Assembly (NCBI GenBank): GCA_035510795.1
Contig: DATKGL010000020.1
Span: 1-55,766 of the forward strand
DNA from: DATKGL01 sp035510795
Lineage (GTDB): Bacteria; Patescibacteriota; Saccharimonadia; Saccharimonadales; UBA4665
Direction: 5' to 3'
Length of the DNA stretch: 55,766 nt
Shown: positions 7,320 to 15,229 of the stretch, piece by piece
Layout: every line of letters begins with the position of its first letter
Position numbering within the stretch: the stretch's first letter is position 1
Made by a program: the position numbers and the translations under genes
Notes under the pieces: model-generated
Databases searched by the model: none
What the model was told of the DNA's origin: nothing
What the model saw: only the letters and a program-made list of their open reading frames with translations

Positions 7320-8399
7320 ATGGCTTCCTCTATTTCTTGCGGTATTGTAGGCTTACCGAACGTCGGTAAATCAACTCTGTTTAATTGTTTAACAAGAAAT
7401 AATGTCCTAGTGGCAAACTACCCTTTTGCGACAATTGATCCAAACGTCGGAATAGTAGGAGTGCCGGATGAAAGACTGGGCAAGCTGGCAGAGCTTTACA
7501 ATTCGAACAAGATTGTGCCCGCAACTGTTACTTTTGTTGATATCGCTGGGCTAGTAAAAGATGCACACTTGGGAGAAGGCTTGGGAAACCAATTTTTATC
7601 CCACGTTCGGGGTTGCCAGACAATTGTTCATTTAGTTAGAGTTTTTCAGGACAGCAAAGTCCAGCGCATTGACGAAAACAGCAGTCCGCAAAAAGATATA
7701 GAGATTATTAATACAGAGCTGGTTCTTTCAGACTTACAGATCATTACAAAAAAACTGCCCCGTCTGGAAAAAGAGGTAAAATCTGATCCCAAACTAATGC
7801 CAAGCCTTTCACAGATGAGACAGGCTTATGAAATATTGAACGCCGGACAATTACTTAATGGTGATGAGGATATTTCGGGCGAATTAGAGAATATGCAGCT
7901 TATTACAGCTAAACCGATGATATACGTCTTTAATGTTGACGATGGCGATTTGACGAATGATAAGCTAAAGGCTCAATTATCTCAGTATGTTGATCCGGCT
8001 CCATCACTTTTTATGTCGGCTAAACTGGAGTATGAGCTAAATTCGTTAGATCAAGAAGACGCCCAGGAACTGTTGGCTAGTTATGGCCAAAATTCAAGCA
8101 GTTTAGACCAGCTGATAAACACGGCCTACAAAACTCTCGGCCTGCAAAGCTTCTTAACAGCCGGCCCCAAAGAAGTCAGAGCCTGGACAATAAAAAGAGG
8201 GATGACAGCTTCGCAAGCAGCTGGTGTTATTCATACGGATTTTGAGCGTGGGTTTATTGCCGCCGAAATTGTTTCTTATCAAGATCTTGTCGCTCTTGGT
8301 TCCCTGGCGGCGGCCAGATCGGCCGGTAAAATACGGACAGAGGGCCGCAGTTATATTATGCAGCCGAACGATGTTGTCGAATTTAGATTTAACGTCTAG
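7320..8399 (+). CDS. ychF: Redox-regulated ATPase YchF (Obg family)
   Basis: A 359-residue protein of normal length. The N-terminus CGIVGLPNVGKSTLFN is the YchF P-loop, followed by 'NYPFATIDPNVG' (switch I), 'DIAGLVKDAHLGEGLGNQFL' (switch II), a helical insertion (about residues 125-200), 'FNVDD' at the nucleotide-base motif position, and a C-terminal TGS domain (from about residue 275, ending NDVVEFRFNV). YchF prefers ATP and binds the ribosome. The gene stands alone with its own promoter and converges with the PH-domain gene. Confidence 0.95.
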   Translation: MASSISCGIVGLPNVGKSTLFNCLTRNNVLVANYPFATIDPNVGIVGVPDERLGKLAELYNSNKIVPATVTFVDIAGLVKDAHLGEGLGNQFLSHVRGCQTIVHLVRVFQDSKVQRIDENSSPQKDIEIINTELVLSDLQIITKKLPRLEKEVKSDPKLMPSLSQMRQAYEILNAGQLLNGDEDISGELENMQLITAKPMIYVFNVDDGDLTNDKLKAQLSQYVDPAPSLFMSAKLEYELNSLDQEDAQELLASYGQNSSSLDQLINTAYKTLGLQSFLTAGPKEVRAWTIKRGMTASQAAGVIHTDFERGFIAAEIVSYQDLVALGSLAAARSAGKIRTEGRSYIMQPNDVVEFRFNV

Positions 8400-8400
8400 A

Positions 8401-9048
8401 TCAAAACGTTTGACGCGAAAAATATCGTCTACGGGAAAATGGCAATCTGACTGAGGTATTCAGGATGGAACCTGCAGCATTTGGCGAACGGGAGAATGAT
8501 TTATTCATATCAACCGCCGGTCGTTCTTGTGAATTCGCTGGTTGGTGCATATTAATTGAAGATGGAGTATTTGATTCAAAATCCGGGTATAATTGCCCTG
8601 GACGATGCGGGGCTGATTGATATTGTGGCTCAGAATAATACTCAAAGGTATTTTGATCTTCCTCGGCCTGAGCAATTTTTTCCTGCGAATAAAGAAGTAT
8701 TATTCTTAGTTTTGGGCTATTCCAAGTAGTAAACTGGAGATCCTTATTCGGCGTCGAAACGCATAGCGTGGCATTAAGTAAACGATTATTAAAATCAATC
8801 TGTCCAATTTTGTCATACCATATGACTTCAAGGGTCAAGAACATTGGTTTACGATCAATTAAGAATAGCCGCCGGTCAGTCGCAACCAGCATAGCAAAGC
8901 CACCTATGTAATGACCGTTGACGCATTGCTTTATTACTTCATTGTCCGCCATTACTAAACTGAGCTCTTTGATTTCATTGCGCCCCCAAAGACGAAAACT
9001 AGCACCTATTGTTTTGAGTTGATCATCAATCGTTTTTTGATTTACCAT
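8401..9048 (-). CDS. Bacterial PH-domain protein with disordered tail
   Basis: A 215-residue protein. Residues about 25-130 resemble the bacterial PH-like (YokE-type) domain: 'GGFAMLVATDRRLFLIDRKP' and 'VIWYDKIGQIDFNNRL' are typical strands. The remaining 85 residues are rich in S, P, N and Q and probably disordered, ending in an arginine-rich piece (RLPFSRRRYFSRQTF). A strong Shine-Dalgarno sequence GGGAGGA precedes the ATG. Function unknown. Confidence 0.65.
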   Translation of the reverse strand: MVNQKTIDDQLKTIGASFRLWGRNEIKELSLVMADNEVIKQCVNGHYIGGFAMLVATDRRLFLIDRKPMFLTLEVIWYDKIGQIDFNNRLLNATLCVSTPNKDLQFTTWNSPKLRIILLYSQEKIAQAEEDQNTFEYYSEPQYQSAPHRPGQLYPDFESNTPSSINMHQPANSQERPAVDMNKSFSRSPNAAGSILNTSVRLPFSRRRYFSRQTF

Positions 9049-9207
9049 GCTTTCCTCCCTTCATTCTCGATTAACATTGAGATTTTCAATAGTCAATATG
9101 AAAATATTTTAGACTTCACGCCAAATATTATCCGTTAGTTACGTCACCGTTCATTTGCAACTTTTATCACACTGCAGACTATTCTGGTTTTCTATATCTG
9201 TGGTGTG

Positions 9208-9213
9208 TATAAT
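9208..9213 (+). promoter_or_regulatory. -10 box of the Crp/Fnr gene, leaderless
   Basis: TATAAT is followed by 6 bases and the ATG at 9220. This argues against the upstream GTG at 9205, which would overlap the -10 box. Confidence 0.6.
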
Positions 9214-9219
9214 CAATAT

Positions 9220-9879
9220 ATGGCGCTATATATGATGCCTCCAACGGATAAATTACAGCCCCTATTGGAGTTATTCCATCAAGGCAGAAGGGTTTCCTAC
9301 AAAAAAGGGGAGTATCTTATTCGTCCCGGCGAATCACCGCCGGGTGTTTTTTATATAGAGTCAGGTTTGGCAAAAGCTTACGATATTACCAAGTACGGCG
9401 AGGAAAACCTATTAGTTATTCGTAAAGCCGGCGATCTGCTAGGAATAACATGGGTTATTACCGGAGAAGAACGTCCAATTATCTACACCGCCTTAAAAGA
9501 CACAGTTGTTTGGCAAATCAGCCGCTCAAAGTTTAATGCAATCTTAAAAGAGCATCCCGAGGCAGCTTTACCGTTAGTCGATATTTTGACTGAAATGTAT
9601 AAAATGCACTCGTCAAGAATACTAAATTTAGAGTACCGGACTGTTCGTGAACGACTGATCTCATTTTTGCTTAGCACGTCTGAGCATTTTGGCAAGGCAG
9701 TACCGGGAGGGATTTTAATAGATGCCCCTTTGCGTCACCAAGATATTGCCAGTTCGATTAATTCCAGCCGCGAGACTACTAGCCGTGAAATGGCTTATCT
9801 GGAACGTAAGGGCCTCGTGAAAAGTGAACAGTTATATATAATTTTGAAAAATAAACCAGGTCTGGAGAAGTATCTTTAA
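9220..9879 (+). CDS. Crp/Fnr-family transcription regulator
   Basis: 219 residues from the ATG chosen by the promoter spacing. Residues about 10-120 form the cyclic-nucleotide-binding-like beta barrel (KKGEYLIRPGESPPGVFYIESGLAKAY; no cysteines of an Fnr iron-sulfur cluster). About 120-145 is the dimer helix. A winged helix of Crp type ends the protein: 'RHQDIASSINSSRETTSREM' is the recognition part. The conserved R-S/T pair that binds cAMP is not obvious, so the effector is unknown. The gene has its own leaderless promoter. Confidence 0.85.
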   Translation: MALYMMPPTDKLQPLLELFHQGRRVSYKKGEYLIRPGESPPGVFYIESGLAKAYDITKYGEENLLVIRKAGDLLGITWVITGEERPIIYTALKDTVVWQISRSKFNAILKEHPEAALPLVDILTEMYKMHSSRILNLEYRTVRERLISFLLSTSEHFGKAVPGGILIDAPLRHQDIASSINSSRETTSREMAYLERKGLVKSEQLYIILKNKPGLEKYL

Positions 9880-9881
9880 AA

Positions 9882-10538
9882 CTACTTCCAGTTAAGCACG
9901 ATTTCTCTAACGGTTTTTACGACTGCTTTGTGATCAGGTATGTCTTCAGCGTCGTAATAATGATTAGTGTTAATATAATCTCCCAAAACACTTAAACAAT
10001 AGATCTCATCTGCTAAGACGTGCATTCTGTCGACGGCCTTGACGCTCGCAATCGGCACAGCAACAATAAGTTTTTTAAAATCAACTGGCTTGAGATAACC
10101 GGCGGCAGCCTCAAGAGATAACCCGCTATTGAGGCCGTCAGAGACAAGAATTACGTTATGTTTACTTAGCAAGTCGCGGCGAATTAAGCCGCCGCGGCCA
10201 AGCAGGCTGTTCATCTCATGGATTATTCGGATACGTTCCTCTTCAATATAGGTACGAAATTCGCTTTGTAATTCCTCGAGTTCGCCGGCCGAGTACATGT
10301 CACTATAGGTTATGTCGCCTCTTTGGCTAACAACGCCGACGTCATCAATCTCATGCGGCAAAGTCAGAGGAGCAGTCAACAGCAAAGTCAGTACGCACTT
10401 TAATCTTAAGGCTATTTGAGCACCTACCATGACGCCGCCATCGCTTAAAGCTACGACCGTACAGTTTTGATTTCTATATTTATCAACTATCTGATCGGCC
10501 AATAAATTTCCCGCTTCGACTCTAGTTTTGAAGTACAT
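9882..10538 (-). CDS. Phosphoribosyltransferase-family protein
   Basis: A 218-residue protein starting 'FKTRVEAGNLLADQI', the beginning of a PRTase subfamily (F-x-x-R-x-x-A-G-x-x-L-A). It continues with 'VVALSDGGVMVGAQIALRL' and a PRPP-loop-like 'VILVSDGLNSGLSLEAAAGYL'. The usual D-D-G-x-x-T-G is changed to S-D-G-x-N-S-G, so catalysis is uncertain. Substrate unknown. It is the last gene of the rpsF-to-PRTase block, 17 bases after the TlyA gene, and converges with the Crp gene. Confidence 0.75.
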   Translation of the reverse strand: MYFKTRVEAGNLLADQIVDKYRNQNCTVVALSDGGVMVGAQIALRLKCVLTLLLTAPLTLPHEIDDVGVVSQRGDITYSDMYSAGELEELQSEFRTYIEEERIRIIHEMNSLLGRGGLIRRDLLSKHNVILVSDGLNSGLSLEAAAGYLKPVDFKKLIVAVPIASVKAVDRMHVLADEIYCLSVLGDYINTNHYYDAEDIPDHKAVVKTVREIVLNWK

Positions 10539-10555
10539 GAACGAAGTTTAACATG

Positions 10556-11116
10556 TTAGTAGATTTTACGAAGCCTATAAAACCGTTCGCGGTTGCCATA
10601 GCGGCCATAGACTGCTGAATCAACTTTTTCAATGAGCAAAAAACGGGGTCTGGCCCATTGCTCAAAGTCTTTTAGTATTTCCCGTCTTATAGTTTCGTTT
10701 TTTATCCGGCCTTCGTTTTTTTCGTCAGGTCTGGCCTCAAACTGCGGCTTAAGCAAAACGACAACATCACATGTGGCGGAGACAAATTTAGCAACATGAG
10801 GAAGAATTTTTTTAATTGAGACGAAACTTACATCGATTAAAACCAGATCAACTTTAGTTGATAGTTTGTTCACCCTGGTTATGTCAGTCTTTTCATGCAG
10901 CTCAATTTTAGGGTTTTGTCTCAAAAGACTATCCATTTGATCAGTACCTTTATCGACCGCAATAATCATTGCCGCTCCATGCTGCAATGCGTAATCGCTG
11001 AAGCCGCCGGTAGAGCTGCCAACATCTAAGACTGTTTTGCCGGCGAAGTCGATTCGCAGTTTGGGGACAGCTGACTCCAATTTATAAGCTGCTCTGGAGA
11101 CATATTGATCGGGCAT
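10556..11116 (-). CDS. tlyA: TlyA/FtsJ-like rRNA 2'-O-methyltransferase, no S4 domain
   Basis: A 186-residue protein covering the methyltransferase part of TlyA: 'SRAAYKLESAVPKL', SAM-binding 'VLDVGSSTGGFSDYAL', 'LVLIDVSFVSIKKILP' and 'LLKPQFEARPDE'. TlyA proteins methylate ribose in 16S and/or 23S rRNA. Typical family members have about 270 residues with an N-terminal S4 RNA-binding domain of about 60 residues, absent here. The gene sits directly after efp in a translation-related operon, which supports an rRNA target. Confidence 0.85.
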   Translation of the reverse strand: MPDQYVSRAAYKLESAVPKLRIDFAGKTVLDVGSSTGGFSDYALQHGAAMIIAVDKGTDQMDSLLRQNPKIELHEKTDITRVNKLSTKVDLVLIDVSFVSIKKILPHVAKFVSATCDVVVLLKPQFEARPDEKNEGRIKNETIRREILKDFEQWARPRFLLIEKVDSAVYGRYGNRERFYRLRKIY

Positions 11117-11129
11117 TATGTTGAAGTGT

Positions 11130-11693
11130 CTATTTAACTCTTTCTAGATATGATCCGGTCCTGGTATCAACACGGATAAGATCACCCTGCTTGATAAATG
11201 CCGGAACTTTAACTTGAGCTCCGGTTGCAATGACGGCATTTTTCATAACGTTACTGGCCGTATCGCCCTTAACGACATCTTCTGTGTATGTTACCGCAAC
11301 AGCAACATTCTTGGCTAACTCGATATTTACGGGTACTCCATCTAAAAGCTGTACTTGAACTATATCTCCCTCTTGTAAAAATTTTGCTTGCTCACCTATG
11401 GCGATAATTGATATTTCGAACTGTTCAAAAGATTTTTGGTCCATGAAGAAATAAATATTGCCGGCATTGTAAAGATATTGAACGTTCCGGTTTTCAATAT
11501 CTGCCGATTCTAATTGTTCATTACCTTTAAAGGTTTTTTCTAGAACTTTACCATCGAGTAAGCTTTTTATTCGGACGTTAACAATCGAGCCGCCTCGCCC
11601 CATAACTTTTTGCGAATAATCAATAACCCGGAAAGGTTCATTATTGAATTTAAAAATAGTTCCCTTTTTAAGGTCGGTAATGCTTAAACTCAT
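11130..11693 (-). CDS. efp: Elongation factor P
   Basis: A 187-residue protein with the three-domain EF-P layout and the C-terminal signature 'KQGDLIRVDTRTGSYLERVK'. EF-P rescues ribosomes stalled at proline runs. The tip of the first domain reads KVMGRGGSI, with Arg33 at the position modified in other bacteria (Lys in E. coli, Arg in the EarP-type subgroup). The usual proline before the tip glycine is methionine. It lies between rpsR and tlyA. Confidence 0.95.
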   Translation of the reverse strand: MSLSITDLKKGTIFKFNNEPFRVIDYSQKVMGRGGSIVNVRIKSLLDGKVLEKTFKGNEQLESADIENRNVQYLYNAGNIYFFMDQKSFEQFEISIIAIGEQAKFLQEGDIVQVQLLDGVPVNIELAKNVAVAVTYTEDVVKGDTASNVMKNAVIATGAQVKVPAFIKQGDLIRVDTRTGSYLERVK

Positions 11694-11701
11694 AATAGAT
11701 C

Positions 11702-11905
11702 TTAGTTGTTGGACACGAAGGACAATAAAGCGATATGTCGGGCCCGTTTTATTGCCCTGGCCAAGTGGCGTTGCTGGGTTTCGGTTAACCCGGTCTTTTT
11801 CCGTGTTTCAATCTGGCCATATATATTTATGTAACGTTGCAGCGTTTTAATATCTTTATAGTCAAAATATGCAACGTCAGTCTTGTGTTTAAAAATCTTT
11901 GCCAT
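11702..11905 (-). CDS. rpsR: 30S ribosomal protein S18
   Basis: A 67-residue protein with the S18 core 'YFDYKDIKTLQRYINIYGQI' and 'ETQQRHLARAIKRARHIALL'. The length is normal, and the rpsF-ssb-rpsR order is conserved across bacteria. Confidence 0.97.
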   Translation of the reverse strand: MAKIFKHKTDVAYFDYKDIKTLQRYINIYGQIETRKKTGLTETQQRHLARAIKRARHIALLSFVSNN

Positions 11906-11927
11906 TATTTTATTCCGTTCCTAAAAA

Positions 11928-12401
11928 TTAAAAAGGTATATCGTCAAGGTTAATTGCTTCGTCGTCTATGTTATCAATGACGACTTCATCGGTGGGTTTG
12001 CTTGGCTTGGGCTTAGCTGATTGCGGCTCGTCGGTTGCTGTTGCTGGTACTTCATCACTGCCGCCGCCGGAGCGACTGTCAAGAAAAGTCACATCGCTGG
12101 CAACGACTTCGACTTTATTGCGTTTTTGCCCGTCTTGTTCCCAGCTGCGGCTTTGTAAACGGCCCTGGACTAAGCAGCGGCGTCCTTTCGTAAGATACTG
12201 GGATACTCTCTCGGCTAATGCCGCCCACGCAACGATGTCGACATAATCGGTTGCTTCTTGCCATTCATCACTTTGGTTTCTGTAAGAACGGTTCAGCGCC
12301 AGACTAAAGCTACAGACGTTCTGCCCATTAGGTGTCTGTCTCAACTCTGGGTCTCGGGTTAAATTGCCCATCAAAATAACGTTGTTAATACTTCTTGCCA
12401 T
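11928..12401 (-). CDS. ssb: Single-stranded DNA-binding protein
   Basis: A 157-residue SSB. The OB fold begins SINNVILMGNLTRDPELR and includes 'GRRCLVQGRLQSRSWEQDGQ' near residue 78. An acidic linker follows, ending in the protein-interaction tip LDDIPF. It coats single-stranded DNA and recruits replication and repair partners. It is encoded between rpsF and rpsR as in most bacteria. Confidence 0.97.
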   Translation of the reverse strand: MARSINNVILMGNLTRDPELRQTPNGQNVCSFSLALNRSYRNQSDEWQEATDYVDIVAWAALAERVSQYLTKGRRCLVQGRLQSRSWEQDGQKRNKVEVVASDVTFLDSRSGGGSDEVPATATDEPQSAKPKPSKPTDEVVIDNIDDEAINLDDIPF

Positions 12402-12434
12402 AGTTAAAACCTCACTGCTACTTTATTAATTATA

Positions 12435-12824
12435 TTATTCTTCCTCATCGCTAGCTGCACTTTCTTTATTCTTATTAGATTGCTCATCTTCGGCTTCTTG
12501 GGCTTTTTCGGCTTTAGCAGCTTCAGCTTTGGCGATTGCCTTTAGATCAGGCCGTGTGATCAAGAACCTGATGACTTCATCGGTTATATTAAGAGTTGCT
12601 TCAACTTTTTGAACGGCAGTGGCTGGGAAATCAACAGTGTAAAAAATGTATATACCGGCTTCGTGCTTTTTGATCGGATAGGCCAGCTTCCTTTTACCCC
12701 AGTTATCGATTTTCGTAACCTTACCGCCGTTATCGGTAAAGATTTTTTCGACCCGGGATGTTGCCTTTTCCAAATCAATCTCAAGATCTGGGTCATATAA
12801 TACAGCGACTTCGTATTGGTTCAC
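12435..12824 (-). CDS. rpsF: 30S ribosomal protein S6
   Basis: A 129-residue protein starting with GTG. The S6 core is 'YEVAVLYDPDLE' and 'DNWGKRKLAYPIKKHEAGIYI'. The C-terminal 35 residues are an E/A/K-rich tail ending SDEEE, as in many S6 proteins. AGGAGG stands 9 bases before the GTG. First gene of the rpsF-ssb-rpsR-efp-tlyA block. Confidence 0.97.
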   Translation of the reverse strand: MNQYEVAVLYDPDLEIDLEKATSRVEKIFTDNGGKVTKIDNWGKRKLAYPIKKHEAGIYIFYTVDFPATAVQKVEATLNITDEVIRFLITRPDLKAIAKAEAAKAEKAQEAEDEQSNKNKESAASDEEE

Positions 12825-12850
12825 TTCGAGAAACCTCCTTTGGCCCTATA

Positions 12851-12874
12851 GCCTGCACGCCTTATGCTGCAAGC
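12851..12874 (-). promoter_or_regulatory. Hairpin in the rpsF mRNA leader
   Basis: The transcribed leader contains GCTTGCA paired with TGCAGGC around a 10-base loop, between the promoter and the AGGAGG of rpsF. In other bacteria the rpsF leader binds an S6-S18 complex for feedback; a match to that motif is not proven here. Confidence 0.35.
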
Positions 12875-12892
12875 TGAGTAAATTGTTCTATA

Positions 12893-12921
12893 AGTATAGA
12901 AGAATTGGCCTGTTCCGTCAA
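12893..12921 (-). promoter_or_regulatory. rpsF operon promoter
   Basis: On the minus strand: TTGACG (12916-12921), 17 bases, TATACT (12893-12898). This gives a leader of about 60 bases, unlike the leaderless genes nearby. Confidence 0.75.
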
Positions 12922-12933
12922 ACTAGATTGTTA

Positions 12934-15123
12934 TTATGCTTGGTCGTCGTCTTCAAAATCAGCTTCTGATCCTTCATGTTCGCCGCTGTTGCGATCGCCA
13001 AAAACGTCATCCATGCTAGAAATTAAAACCTCACGCGGCCGCGAACCATCAGCTGGTCCGATAATACCCTGCTCTTCCATTGTCTCGATCAAGCGGGCGG
13101 CCCGGCCATAGCCAATCCTAAGACGTCGTTGCAGTAAACTGGTGCTGGCTTTACGGGCTTCGAGCACGACATGTACGGCATCTTGCCACATGCCGTCATC
13201 AACCACATCATTACTGCCATATTCCGCGACAATGCCGCCTTTACCGTTAAGTTGAACAACCTGACTAACAACCTCGTCATCATATTGTGGAGCCCGTTGC
13301 CCCCGAATAAAGTCAGTTACTTTACGTGATTCTTCCTCGCTTATAAAGGCACCCTGGAGACGTTTGGGCTTTGGCATATCAGCCGTCAAGAACAGCATAT
13401 CGCCCTGCCCAAGTAGTTTCTCGGCACCAACTTGGTCAATAATTGTCCGTGAGTCAACTTGGCTGGAGGTAGTAAAGGCAATTCGGGCAGGTATGTTTGC
13501 CTTAATTAATCCAGTAATTACGTCCACGCTTGGGCGTTGAGTAGCTAAGACAAGATGTATGCCAACAGCTCGAGCCTTTTGGGCAATTCGGACAATCAAT
13601 GCTTCAACGTCTCTAGCGGCCATCATCATAAGATCAGCCAGCTCATCAATGATGATCACGACGTAAGGCATATTGTGCTCGTGGTTTTGTTTATTGTAAT
13701 CACCAATGTTTCGTTGACCAAATTCAGACAATTCCTTATAACGCCGGTCCATTTCAGCAACAGCCCATTTAAGGGCGCTGATGCATTTTTCTGGTTCGGT
13801 TATAACCGGTGTCAGTAAATGTGGAATATCATTATAGGGCGCCAGTTCGACCCGTTTCGGATCGACCAGAATCAGCTTGAGATCGCTAGGAGTGTTCCGA
13901 TACAACAAACTGGAAATGATGCTGTTAATCATAATAGATTTTCCTGATCCGGTTTGACCGGCTATCAACAGATGCGGCATTTTATCCAAAGACCCGGTTA
14001 TCGGGGTGCCAGCAATATCCTTACCAATTGCAAAAGCCAGCGGAGTAGTCATGTCCGCCCACTCTCTTGACATTAATATCGAACTTAGCCGGACCATGGC
14101 CGGTTTGACATTCGGCACCTCAATACCGACTGCCTTCTTCCCCGGAATCGGGGCTTCAATCCTGATCGATTGAGCCGCTAAATCAAGCGCTAAGTTATTT
14201 TCCAAAGCGGTGATCTTGGTCAATTTGACGCCGGTTGACGGTTTGAGGGTATACTGAGTCACCCTAGGCCCGATATTAGCGCCCTCCATGGCGACATCAA
14301 TATTGAAATTGGCCAACGTTTCGCGGATTGTTCTGGCATTGCCCTCAACATCTCCCGCATCAGCTTTGTCCTGTTTTTGATTCAATAAGTCTACTGATGG
14401 GAATTTCCAATCGGGGTCGCTGGCTAGAGTAAGCGCAGCCTGGTTATCGCTTGATCCGATCCTTTGGGCGGTATTCCTTAAAGAGCCGGCGCTGGCACGA
14501 TTAATATTGTGCTCAACCGGGACGCCCTCGTTAAGTTTAAAGCCGGCGTTGGCTTTACTCTTAAGGTCAGCTAAATCGACGTCATTGTCGTCATTACGGC
14601 TGAATGCAGAGCCCAATTTCAGTAGAGCTTTTGGTGAAACACCAAAAGCGAAAAAGGCGGACAGAATAGTTAAAATAAAGAACACCAACGAAGCCGGGAA
14701 CTTGTCTAAAACGTTTAAGACGGCATTACCGATAACTCTGCCTAAATTACCGCCATGCCCACCGCTGTATATACCGGCATGAAATGTGACGAATGCTGTA
14801 TAGCAGAAACTGCTGCCAAAAATCAGTACAACCAGCATGGAAATAAGCTTGTCGAGTGGTATTTGATGATCTTTGCTAATAAATTTATATATGCCACAGT
14901 AGATCAAAGCTAACGGTGTTAAATAACCCGCCCAGCCCATTAACCAATACACGCCATGAAAAAGATCGCGCGGTAACGGGCCGCCGGCACTAAACCCGCC
15001 CAGAAAAACAAACAGGCCTAATATGCACAAAAGGATGGCGCCGGATAACGGCCAAAAAGAAGAAGTTTCAGGCTTAACTGGTTGAGTTTTTCGTTTGTTT
15101 ACTGTTTTTTTCTTTTTTGCCAT
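12934..15123 (-). CDS. ftsK: DNA translocase FtsK/SpoIIIE
   Basis: About 729 residues from ATG 15123, chosen over a TTG at 15129 that lies too near the -10 box. Four membrane helices occupy about residues 25-175 (such as 'LLCILGLFVFLGGF'). A short linker follows, then the motor domain with Walker A GQTGSGKS near residue 390 and Walker B 'YVVIIIDELADLMMM' near 490. The C-terminal gamma winged helix (LLQRRLRIGYGRAARLIETM) reads KOPS-type sites. It pumps chromosomal DNA during division. The linker is short compared with E. coli FtsK. Confidence 0.95.
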   Translation of the reverse strand: MAKKKKTVNKRKTQPVKPETSSFWPLSGAILLCILGLFVFLGGFSAGGPLPRDLFHGVYWLMGWAGYLTPLALIYCGIYKFISKDHQIPLDKLISMLVVLIFGSSFCYTAFVTFHAGIYSGGHGGNLGRVIGNAVLNVLDKFPASLVFFILTILSAFFAFGVSPKALLKLGSAFSRNDDNDVDLADLKSKANAGFKLNEGVPVEHNINRASAGSLRNTAQRIGSSDNQAALTLASDPDWKFPSVDLLNQKQDKADAGDVEGNARTIRETLANFNIDVAMEGANIGPRVTQYTLKPSTGVKLTKITALENNLALDLAAQSIRIEAPIPGKKAVGIEVPNVKPAMVRLSSILMSREWADMTTPLAFAIGKDIAGTPITGSLDKMPHLLIAGQTGSGKSIMINSIISSLLYRNTPSDLKLILVDPKRVELAPYNDIPHLLTPVITEPEKCISALKWAVAEMDRRYKELSEFGQRNIGDYNKQNHEHNMPYVVIIIDELADLMMMAARDVEALIVRIAQKARAVGIHLVLATQRPSVDVITGLIKANIPARIAFTTSSQVDSRTIIDQVGAEKLLGQGDMLFLTADMPKPKRLQGAFISEEESRKVTDFIRGQRAPQYDDEVVSQVVQLNGKGGIVAEYGSNDVVDDGMWQDAVHVVLEARKASTSLLQRRLRIGYGRAARLIETMEEQGIIGPADGSRPREVLISSMDDVFGDRNSGEHEGSEADFEDDDQA

Positions 15124-15132
15124 GATCAATTA

Positions 15133-15138
15133 ATTATA
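15133..15138 (-). promoter_or_regulatory. -10 box of ftsK
   Basis: TATAAT on the minus strand, 9 bases before the ATG at 15123, predicting a leader of two or three bases. Confidence 0.5.
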
Positions 15139-15229
15139 GCATCATCATGCTCATATCACATCTGTTGTGCAAGATGGAATTAATTCATATTATAGCAATA
15201 TTTACAACTATTGTCAAATACGTAAGCGT

